DNA of 64,000 nucleotides from Dasypus novemcinctus. Lineage: Eukaryota > Chordata > Mammalia > Cingulata > Dasypodidae. Location of the stretch: the NCBI RefSeq assembly GCF_030445035.2, contig NC_080682.1, forward strand, positions 32,532,770 to 32,596,769, in the 5' to 3' direction. The notes below the pieces were generated by a model that ran no database searches, was not told the DNA's origin, and saw nothing but the letters and a program-made list of their open reading frames with translations. The position numbers and the translations under genes were made by a program. Positions 26,582-34,139 of the stretch are shown piece after piece (position 1 is the stretch's first letter; the number at the start of each line of letters is the position of its first letter).

Positions 26582-26687
26582 AATGAACTGGAGACAAGGG
26601 AGGCCAGGCCCTTGTCGGGGGCTCTCAGGACTGGAGGGCGCACGGCAGAAGAACTACCGCGGAGACAAGGTAAACACGCAAGTCCAC

Positions 26688-26866
26688 TTTATTGAGGGAG
26701 AGGCAACAGTTTTATAGGGGCTGGGGAAGGCTGATTGGTTGAAGCCACGCCCTGTTCTGATTGGTTGCCGGCGAAAGGTCAGTGGGCGGTACTGGACGGG
26801 GGAGGGGTGGTGGTTAGGGATTGGCTGTCGCTGTTGCTGGGGGAAGGGGCAGGGTTTAGGGATTGG
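26688..26866 (-). promoter_or_regulatory. U3 promoter and poly(A) signal of 3' LTR
   Basis: TATAAA is at 26,716-26,711 and AATAAA at 26,693-26,688 on the minus strand. CCAAT boxes are at 26,734, 26,760, 26,820 and 26,862. All match the 5' LTR. In this copy the AATAAA would be the 3' processing signal. Confidence 0.75.
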
Positions 26867-27230
26867 TGGCTGCTGTTGCTGGGGTGGAGGGCAGACTGGA
26901 TTTTTCCGCCCACACCTGGCTGTTGCTGCTGTCGGGGGAGGGGAAAAGGGCAGACTGGAATTTTCTGCCCTGCGCCTGCGCAGGGAGAAGGAAGAAGAAG
27001 GGTGCCGCCCCACAAGGCATCGGGTGGTGCCATCTGGGAGGAGGGGCGGCCGCGGAAGCATGGCTGCTGAGAAGGGGAGACCCGAGGGCACTCTGCGCCC
27101 ATGCCGAGCTCCCTTCAGGGGTGGCGGTGAGTCCGACCAGCCACCCTATTATGGGGGCAGCAGCTTGGCCTGCCGCGGCTGCTCCCCCGCCAGGCCAGCA
27201 AACCACACTTCAGCCCGAGGGGTGACCGCA

Positions 27231-27245
27231 TTTCCCCCTTCTTTT
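27231..27245 (-). promoter_or_regulatory. Polypurine tract
   Basis: On the minus strand it reads AAAAGAAGGGGGAAA and touches the TG of the 3' LTR, as needed for plus-strand priming. It lies within the last codons of the env-like frame, which is the betaretrovirus arrangement. Confidence 0.9.
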
Positions 27246-27249
27246 CAAA

Positions 27250-27726
27250 TAAGGGCCAGGATGGCAGCAGCAACAAGTAGCTGAGGCCCAAGAGGCAGTA
27301 AGCAATGAGGGAAGCGGAGCTGAAGAGGGAGGTGAGTATGACGGGGATACAAATGTACAATTTGGGGGGCGGTATCTTGCCGTTGCAAGCAAGGGTGGCC
27401 AATGTCCAATTCTCGTTGATCTCGGTGGCTATAAGGTCTATCTGTTGTTAAAAGTCCCGAATGACAGCGCGTTACAGGTAGTTGATCTCTTCTTGGCGGC
27501 GAAGAGCGGTAGAGGCAGACTGTGTGATGGTCTGGAGGATCGCAGCTGTGAGGACAAGTCGCGTCAGGGCACCAGCAGTGGTGGTGGTGGCAGCGTCAGG
27601 AGTGGTGGAGATGTAGGCGAGGACAACAGGAAGGTCAAAGTCTCCACGGGCGCGAGAGAGGCCGATGTTAACGGGGCGGGCCGACATGGGGCGGCCCAAT
27701 CTGCAACGCAATGGGGGTTCAAGCAA
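27250..27726 (-). pseudogene. env: Env transmembrane-subunit-like remnant
   Basis: One minus-strand frame runs from 27,726 through the polypurine tract with two visible TAA stops, one at 27,474-27,472 and another about 20 bp further on. It contains an Ala/Thr-rich hydrophobic stretch resembling a fusion-peptide region, then a helical segment (LQTITQSASTALRRQEEINY), a shortened ectodomain, and a long hydrophobic segment at about 27,360-27,259 (YICIPVILTSLF onward) that would span the membrane, then EKKGEM at the polypurine tract. The order and the overlap with the tract fit a betaretroviral env end. Similarity is weak and no disulfide motif survives, so this is a moderate call. Confidence 0.5.
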
Positions 27727-27847
27727 AAAAGGAGGGGGGCGGGGGACGAGAAAGGACGCTTTGGATGGCTGAGAAGAGGAGTGAGGTCGAGACAGGAGGA
27801 AGCTCCGCAGAAGTATGGGGAGGCAAAAGCAGAAACGTTATTAGATG

Positions 27848-28051
27848 CTAGAAAGCAGGCCGTGGGCTGGGGAAAGTGGGTTGCGGGCCGTTTAGTGGGG
27901 CTGGAGCTGCTTGAGAGTGATGGCGGCATGGGGGGCCGCGGTTACAGAAGACTTGGGGCTGTTTCAGAGAGATCTTACACCGGTGAGTGTCTAGGAGACC
28001 GGCGAGGGCCCGAAGTTGTGGGGCTTGCTTAGCAGATAGGATGTTACCCAT
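27848..28051 (-). pseudogene. gag: Truncated gag: matrix N-terminus with myristoylation motif
   Basis: The ATG at 28,051-28,049 has G at -3 and G at +4, a good initiation context. The product would be 67 residues. The first about 35 (beginning MGNILSAKQAPQLRALAGLL) look like a betaretroviral matrix N-terminus: Gly2 with Ser6 is an N-myristoylation signal, followed by an amphipathic leucine-rich helix. After about residue 35 the sequence becomes Pro/His/Cys-rich and matches nothing I know, so the large internal deletion probably begins there. It is possible that the stub is kept because gag-start RNA is part of the packaging signal (inference). Confidence 0.6.
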
Positions 28052-28275
28052 CACTAATGGCCTTTTGGAGCCGATAAGAAAAGGGGCCCTTACCTTGAGA
28101 GCGCGGCGATGGGAGCCGAGGTGCGCGGTGAGACGAGGGGTCGGAGCCGGTGGGGCTCCGACGGTGGTCGCGGGCCAAGAGAAGGCCCCGACGAGGGGAG
28201 GGCGGGACGACGAGCAGCGGAGCAAGGCAAAGGGGAGCAAGCACAGAGGGGAGGAGGCAGAGGTGAAGGCAGGGG

Positions 28276-28938
28276 TGGAGGTGCTCAGGCACGTGCTCCT
28301 GAGAGTTTTATTGGCGCCTCTTAATCATAGCGGGTCGGTATAAGCCCCCGACATGGAAGGAGAAAGCCATCCAGCGATTCTCCCAGACCGCCGTGGATCG
28401 TATGAGGTCACCAAGGTTCAGGAGCAGCAATGCAGAGCGAAAAGATAGGGGTGAGAAAAGAGGAGAGTGTAGGGCTATGGTAGGGTTACTTCACATGTGC
28501 AAGCGCGCGCTCCCAAGAAATCCAAGGCTCCTCTTAATCATAGCAGGTCGGTATCAGCCCCCGACATGGAAGGAGAAAGCCATCCAGTGATTCTCCCAGA
28601 CTGCCGTGGATCATATGAGGTAGCCAAGGCTCAGGTAGCAGCAATGTTGCACGAGAGAAGTCCCAAGGTGAGAAGAGAGGAGGGCGTAGGGCTGTGGTAG
28701 GATTACTTCAGACATGCAAGCGCGCGCTCCCGAGAAATCCAAGGCTCCTCTTAATCATAGCGGGTCGGTATAAGCCCCCGACATGGAAGGAGAAAGCCAT
28801 CCAGCGATTCTCCCAGACCGCCGTGGATCGTATGAGGTAGCCAAGGCTCAGGTAGCAGCACGAGAGAAGCCCCACGGTGAGAAGAGAGGAGGGGGGGGGC
28901 CGCCAGGTTATGGAGTGAGGCTGTGGTGGAGTTGCCTT
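28276..28938 (-). repeat. Leader tandem repeats, about 215-bp period, three-plus copies
   Basis: The phrase GGTCGGTATAAGCCCCCGAC recurs at 28,333, 28,546 (one change) and 28,763, giving periods of 213 and 217 bp. Two units are full and the third is cut short before the primer site; a degraded start of another lies at 28,276-28,330. Each unit also carries an AAGCGCGCGCTCCC stretch where complete. In proviral orientation the array occupies most of the untranslated leader between primer site and gag ATG, where packaging and dimerisation signals normally lie. Confidence 0.9.
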
Positions 28939-28956
28939 GCCCCACGTTGGGCGCCA
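28939..28956 (-). promoter_or_regulatory. Primer binding site, tRNA-Lys(1,2) type
   Basis: On the minus strand it reads TGGCGCCCAACGTGGGGC, 18 nt, 2 nt after the end of the 5' LTR. It is complementary to the 3' end of the tRNA-Lys used as primer by several betaretroviruses and HERV-K-type elements. It shows no visible mutation. Confidence 0.93.
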
Positions 28957-29000
28957 GCTGCGGCGGCTTGCTCGGTCGGTAGAGGTGGGGTCTGGCTGCG

Positions 29001-29241
29001 GACGAGGGGTCGGTCCAGCTCTAGACGAGGGTTCGGTCCCGCTTGGGACGAGGGGTCGGTCCCACTTGGGACGAGGGGTCAGTCCGACAGCAGACGAGGG
29101 ATTGGTCTCACAAGGGGTTGCGCGGTTCGGCTGACGGGGTCGCCCGGCGAAGCCGGTGACGAAGGGGTCGCCCGGAGAAGCCGGCGACGAAGGGGTCGCC
29201 CGGAGAAGCAGGCGATGAAGGGGTCGCCCGGAGAAGCAGGC
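29001..29241 (-). repeat. U5 minisatellites in 5' LTR: 23-bp x5 and ~28-bp x4
   Basis: The 23-bp array spans 29,001-29,115 and the second array 29,133-29,241. The second array has one unit more than in the other LTR; the last unit here is identical to the last in the partner, so the extra one is internal. Confidence 0.9.
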
Positions 29242-29347
29242 GACGAACTGGGGACAAGGGAGGCCAGGCCCTTGTCGGGGGCTCTCAGGACTGGAGGGCG
29301 CACGGCAGAAGAACTACCGCGGAGACAAGGTAAACACGCAAGTCCAC

Positions 29348-29526
29348 TTTATTGAGGGAGAGGCAACAGTTTTATAGGGGCTGGGGAAGGCTGATTGGTC
29401 GAAGCCACGCCCTGTTCTGATTGGTTGCCGGTGAAAGGTCAGTGGGCGGTACTGGACGGGGGAGGGGTGGTGGTTAGGGATTGGCTGTCGCTGTTGCTGG
29501 GGGAAGGGGCAGGGTTTAGGGATTGG
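29348..29526 (-). promoter_or_regulatory. U3 promoter of 5' LTR: TATA box, poly(A) signal, CCAAT boxes
   Basis: On the minus strand, TATAAA lies at 29,376-29,371 and AATAAA at 29,353-29,348, only 17 bp downstream. The AATAAA therefore lies in U3 or at the start of R. Four ATTGG (CCAAT on the minus strand) sites lie upstream within about 150 bp, and a GCCACGCCC GC-box-like motif lies between the first two. A TGCGCCTGCGCA near 29,632 resembles an NRF1 site. Confidence 0.75.
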
Positions 29527-29890
29527 TGGCTGCTGTTGCTGGGGTGGAGGGCAGACTGGATTTTTCCGCCCACACCTGGCTGTTGCTGCTGTTGGGGGAG
29601 GGGAAAAGGGCAGACTGGAATTTTCTGCCCTGCGCCTGCGCAGGGAGAAGGAAGAAGAAGGGTGCCGCCCCACAAGGCATCGGGTGGCGCCATCTGGGAG
29701 GAGGGGCGGCCGCGGAAGCATGGCTGCTGAGAAGGGGAGACCCGAGGGCACTCTGCACCCATGCCGAGCTCCCTTCAGGGGTGGCGGTGAGTCCGACCAG
29801 CCACCCTATTATGGGGGCAGCGGCTTGGCCTGCCGCGGCTGCTCCCCCGCCAGGCCAGCAAACCACACTTCAGCCCGAGGGGTGACCGCA

Positions 29891-29896
29891 CTCGTC
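29891..29896. repeat. Target site duplication, right copy (CTCGTC)
   Basis: Directly follows the CA of the downstream LTR. Identity with the left copy argues that both ends come from one integration and not from later recombination between elements. Confidence 0.9.
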
Positions 29897-30110
29897 CATT
29901 CATGGGATACCTTGGAAAAGCAGCTCTGCCACCAGGTCAGGTATGCAGATGACATTTCCTCTGAACAAAGACCTACCATTACTGCACAGTCCACTGAATA
30001 AATGATGGACCTAAGTCATGGAATTAGATGGATCTTCCACATTACCCTGCACAAACAGGCAGGGGGCATTGTAGAGAACTTTAATGGCTGCCTAATAAAA
30101 AAAAACTTGT
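29897..30110 (+). pseudogene. pol: Class III integrase remnant, continuation after the insertion
   Basis: A readable stretch near 30,020-30,093 (RWIFHITLHKQAGGIVENFN) matches the end of the integrase core, where the catalytic Glu sits in the GIVEN position. Together with 24,850-26,320 this shows the class II element landed within integrase sequence. A stop (TGA-type and TAA-type) lies nearby in every frame. Confidence 0.55.
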
Positions 30111-30564
30111 ACATCTATGTCCTGACAACTTTCTAACTGGACTGAAAGGCCACGTTTTTTAGGCCTTCTGAAACCTAAACTCAGCAGTTTCCCAGAAAGG
30201 AAATATGGCCATGTATTATTCCCAAGCACAGGGATGGAAGGAGGGTGGGGAGGTACCCAGACTTTTTTTTCCTTATCTAACATTATATCCATTTAGATGA
30301 GGATAGTCCCAGAAAGGGGAACCTAGGACCTACCATGTGAGACTCCACTTTTCAGCCACTAGAAGGGCTGAATCCCACTTTTAAACTCATTGTGCCCTCA
30401 ACATGATTCCTAGGATTTTAGGAGGTTAGGACAGCCAGGCAGAAGATTAGGATGACAGAAGCTAGCTTAGAAGAATTTAATACACTTGAGATGACAGTCC
30501 ATGCAGCTGGAACCATGGGGTCTGATATACTCAGATCAATATCACCTGGGCTGGGAGTAAACAC
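30111..30564. other. Unassigned, likely between pol and env of the class III provirus
   Basis: No motif recognised. The position between integrase and env-like sequence suggests degraded pol end or surface-subunit sequence. Confidence 0.3.
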
Positions 30565-31250
30565 CAATGAACATATATTAGTTAGCCAAAGGGGTGCTCA
30601 TGCAAAATACGAGAAATTGGTTGGTTTTTATAAAGGGTATTTATTTGGGGTAGGAGCTTACAGATACCAGGCCATAAGCATAAGTTACTTCCCTCACCAA
30701 AGTCTATTTTCATGTGATGGAGCAAGATGACTGCTAATGTCTTTAAGGCTTCAGGCTTCCTGGGTTCTTCTGGGCTCAGCAACTCTGTTTTCTCCAGAAG
30801 GTCAGCTGTAGACCATGAGACTCTCTAGACTTTACCTCTCTTCACAAGGTCACCTGTAGACTATCAGGTGAATGGATTGTCTCTTTCCCTGGGGTTTGTG
30901 CTATGTCTAAAGTACCATCTCTATTCCTCTGTGTTCTCCTTGCTCAGGTCCCCTCTTTCTGGGGCTTGCTTCTCTTTCCTCTGCATGACTTTCTGGGGCT
31001 CCAGGTTAAGACTTCAGCATGAAACTCCAACATCAAAAGTCCAACATCAGAAACCCTCAACTCTATTTTTTGCCGTGACTTTTATCTGTGAGTACCCACT
31101 CACCAAGGGGTGGGGACTCAATGCCCTAATGACATAGCCCAAGCAAAGCTCTAATCGTAATGTAATCATGCCCAGGTACAGACCAGATTACAAACAAATT
31201 CCAATATCTGTTTTTGGAATTCATAACCATACAAACTGCTATAGAACACA
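30565..31250 (+). repeat. Dispersed ~680-bp repeat, copy 1
   Basis: This has the same family order as 61,174-62,240 in the opposite orientation. Shared wording includes AAAGGGTATTTATTTGGGGTA, GGTCAGCTGTA, and ATTCATAACCATA near the end. No long frame and no poly(A) end are evident. It interrupts the class III provirus. Candidate flanking octamers are imperfect (GAACATAT and GAACACAT), so the class (DNA element or LTR) is unresolved. Confidence 0.65.
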
Positions 31251-31251
31251 T

Positions 31252-31640
31252 GATACGCATGCCACATTGAAAGACTTTGCTGAGTTCATAGTTCAAGACT
31301 TTCAGACTCAGCAAAAATCATTTGACTCTCTAGCCAAAGTAGTGCATATTAATCATATTTCCTTAAACTTTCTAGTATGGCAACGAGGCATTTGTACTAT
31401 TGCTAATATCTCCTACTAAATAAGGGTTAATATCTTAGGGAGTCGGAACAGGAAGTAACTAAAATTGAACAACAAGAATGCAGAGTGTAAAAAATATATA
31501 TACATGGGATTTTTCAGCTGGACCATAGTGTGTTGGGGGACATGGATGCAACCATTACTCCAGACAGGCCTGATCACCATATTTGGAGTAGGTGAAGCCT
31601 TTGTAACATGCTGCAGCTACTGATGTTCTCAATCTTTATT
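31252..31640 (+). pseudogene. env: Retroviral env transmembrane-subunit remnant, probably of the class III provirus
   Basis: A plus-strand stretch at about 31,255-31,416 contains FIVQDFQTQQKSFDSLAKVV, then an ISD-like region ISLNFLVWQRGICTIANIS near 31,357-31,413. Further on, GTWMQPLLQTGLITIFGVG at about 31,540-31,600 resembles the membrane-proximal and spanning region, followed by CC. Frames shift between the pieces. It is on the same strand as, and downstream of, the class III pol, which suggests one provirus. Assignment to the same element is inference. Confidence 0.5.
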
Positions 31641-32129
31641 TTCAGTACTGTGGAGAGCCGTGAGTTTGTAGGCCCTACCTGTCTCTGTATTTGTGTCCAA
31701 GCTGAGAGGTGGTAAAAGGTAATGCAGAGAAGTAGGCTAGGGCAATGTAAAGGTCTAGGGATAGACTGCTGGATGTCAGAGGGACACTTAGTGGCCATCT
31801 CCCAGCCCTTGCTTACAGTCTACCTTCTTTTCTATAGTGTGCTGATATCTCAATATGTTTCCATTTTGAAGTCAAGGGAGACGGTAGTTCTAAAGGTGAG
31901 GCCTGACTGTACTTTTAATCAGGAAGCTGGGAGTAAGCAGGCCTAGTTTCTTGTAAGGCCAGAAAGTCTCCGCAATGTTTGCTTGATGCATGTTTTTTGA
32001 TCAGTATCAGAGATCTCTCATCCTGGGATGTACAAATACCTAACTCTTAGACAGCATAGGCTTCTCTTATCACAGTTGGAAAATGTGGACCCACAATTCA
32101 TTGACCTGACCTGAGCTGTTGGCCTCCCT
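31641..32129. other. Unassigned, possibly provirus 3' end
   Basis: No gene. If the env remnant belongs to a class III provirus its 3' LTR should lie here; a purine-rich GAAGTCAAGGGAGACGG at about 31,870 is the only hint and no LTR edges can be fixed. Confidence 0.25.
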
Positions 32130-33260
32130 AAAAGAATGGGATTAGTAGCAATGTCCATCTTCTCATTTCTGATTTTATTTGTGTCTTCTAGTTTTTTATG
32201 TTGTCAGTCTAAGGATTTGTCAGTTTTGTTGAGCTTTTTGAAGAACCTACTTGTGATTTTTGTTTGTTTATATTTTTGTTCTCAATTTCAGTTAATTCTG
32301 CTCTAATCTTTGTTATTTCTTTCCCTCTGCTTGCTTTGGGAATGGCCCTTCGGATGTTCTATTGGGTTTTCATTTTAGCACTGTCTTCTTATATATAAGC
32401 ATTGGGGGATATAAATTTCCCTCTCAGCACATATTTTGCTGCATTCCATAGGTTTTGATATGTTGTTTTCTCAATTTTATTCATCTCAAGTTATCTACTG
32501 ATTTCTCATGCACTTTCTTCTGTGACCCACAGATTAAGGGTGTGTTGTTTAATCTCCATATATTTGTGAATTTTCCTTTCTTCAATCTGTTATTAATTTC
32601 CAGGATCATTTCTTTATGATCAGAGAAGGTGCTTTGTATAATTTCAATCACTTTAAGTTTATTGAGACCTAATTATGACCCAACATATGGTCCATCCTGG
32701 ACAAAGATCTATGACCACTTGAGGAAATTGTTTATCCTTCTGTGTTGCAATGTCCTAAATATATGTTTATATATATATATATGTTAGGGCTAGTTCATTT
32801 ATCATATTATTCATGCTCTCTGTTTCCTTATTTATTCTCTGCCCAGATGTTCTACCCAATGTTGAGAGTAGAATATTGGAATCCAACAATTGTTGTAGAA
32901 ATGTCTATTTCTTTCTTCACTTTTGCCAGTGTTTGTCTCATGTATTTTGGGGCACCCAGGTTAGGGACATAAATATTTATTACTGTTATTTCTTCTTGGT
33001 GAATTGCTAATTTTATTAAAATATAATTATCTCCTTCATTTCTTATTTAAATTCAAAATTTATTTTGTCCTATACAGTGTAGCTACTCCAGTTTTTTTCT
33101 TTTTTTCCTTTTTTTGACTACTATTTGTGTGGATTATATTTTTCCAACCTTTTATTTTGTGTTGATTTATGTCCTTGATTCTAAGGATAGTATCTTCAAG
33201 GCAGCATAGAGATATCTTATTTTTTTATGCATTCTTTCCTGGGGCTGTTTACACTGCATA
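32130..33260 (-). mobile_element. L1 ORF2 fragment, antisense (endonuclease to early RT)
   Basis: The minus strand reads as part of L1 ORF2. The part at 32,840-33,010 aligns in wording with 39,840-39,990 of the longer L1 (for example CTCATGTATTTTGGG in both). No open frame remains. A TA-rich stretch lies at 32,767-32,783. Confidence 0.7.
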
Positions 33261-33269
33261 TAGCATCTA

Positions 33270-34139
33270 GAAGTCTGTAGGGCACTCAGGAACATGCCTG
33301 CTTGAGACACTCTTTTTTGTGACAGTCACTGAGATCTTCCTGAAGTGTGCATAAGCATAATCTATGGAATGACCTCCAAATTACTTTGAAATTTCCTAGC
33401 CATAAAAAGTCATTAATATATAATATTTCACCCTTTTGGTCTAGGTCTTTTTCCAAATGCATCACTAGTTGGTGCCTGGTAATAATCCTTTGATGCCAGG
33501 AATTCATGGGAGTTATGTACCATGCCAGGGGGAAGGTATTGAGTATATATGCTGAGTTTAGCTTAGAGAGAAGCCATATTTGAGCAACAATGAGACTTTC
33601 AGGAGTTAACTATTAGGCATTATATATTACTAGGCCAAGTTTCAATTTCCCAAGAACAAAGTTCAAGTAAAAGCATCAATATGAAAGGCCTGACGTATTT
33701 ATCTGTCCTCTTTCACTTGGCAATATCAATGTACTCTAGAGATTTTTCACATTCTATTAAAGAATGTAACAGGATTCCCCAAGATGGGAATTCAATATTT
33801 TGTCAGTTATTGTGTGGGTCTTCACCCACCAAGACAGCACCCCATGACTATATGAACACCTTCATATCCCATAATGTCGTGCTCCATGTTCACTCCTCCC
33901 TACACATTCCCTAACTGACACCCTGTGCCAGGGATCCTCCCCTGCCATTGATGAGACCATTCTGCAATCCAAAACCTTCCCCAAAACAAAGCCAATTAAA
34001 AAAATAATAAAATAATAAGTAAGAAAAAAATTTTGTACTGTGCCTTTCATCACTATAAAATGTGTTATATTTTATGTATATTGATGATTTCTTCTCTATG
34101 TTCTGCCAGTGTCTTATTTCTTCACTTTATATTCCAAGA
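33270..34139 (-). repeat. Degraded copies of dispersed repeats also at 34.6 and 39.2 kb
   Basis: 33,340-33,600 matches 39,210-39,570 (shared phrases TGGTGCC...GGTA and ATGCTGAGTTT). 33,755-33,900 matches 34,625-34,800 (CACCCAC, TAATATTTTG type phrases). I take these as older copies of noncoding repeat or L1 3' sequence. Confidence 0.55.

Larger units (their letters stand above)
26327..27230 (-). repeat. 3' LTR of the class II element (904 bp)
   Basis: This copy is immediately preceded, on the minus strand, by the polypurine tract, which marks it as the 3' LTR. U3 is about 540 bp. With the start site expected near 26,686, R is probably very short and U5 unusually long (about 340 bp), made of GC-rich minisatellites. 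By eye it differs from the other LTR at 16 substitutions and lacks one 28-bp repeat unit, which accounts for the whole length difference. Confidence 0.92.
26327..29890 (-). mobile_element. Compact class II (beta-like) LTR element, non-autonomous, 3,564 bp
   Basis: Read on the minus strand the order is 5' LTR (29,890-28,959), 2-nt spacer, primer binding site for tRNA-Lys, long repeated leader, short gag start, env end, polypurine tract, 3' LTR (27,230-26,327). The host hexamer CTCGTC is duplicated on both sides. LTRs start TG and end CA. A 6-bp duplication, a tRNA-Lys(1,2) primer, AATAAA placed next to the TATA box, and a polypurine tract overlapping an env-like frame all fit betaretrovirus-like ERVs. 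Most of gag and all of pro and pol are missing. It is CpG-rich in an AT-rich region. It sits inside the class III integrase. Confidence 0.92.
28959..29890 (-). repeat. 5' LTR of the class II element (932 bp)
   Basis: It lies next to the primer binding site, which marks it as the 5' LTR. It begins TGCGGTCACC and ends GCCGCCGCA on the minus strand. About 1.8% divergence from its partner, mostly transitions and several at CpG sites, means the insertion is far younger than the class III sequence it interrupts. Confidence 0.92.

Noticed and set aside
26262..28343. Many overlapping open frames of 60-195 codons in the GC-rich region, both strands
   Set aside because: They come from high GC and few stop codons inside LTR and leader repeats; most are duplicated with the LTRs, and apart from the gag stub and env end none resembles a protein.
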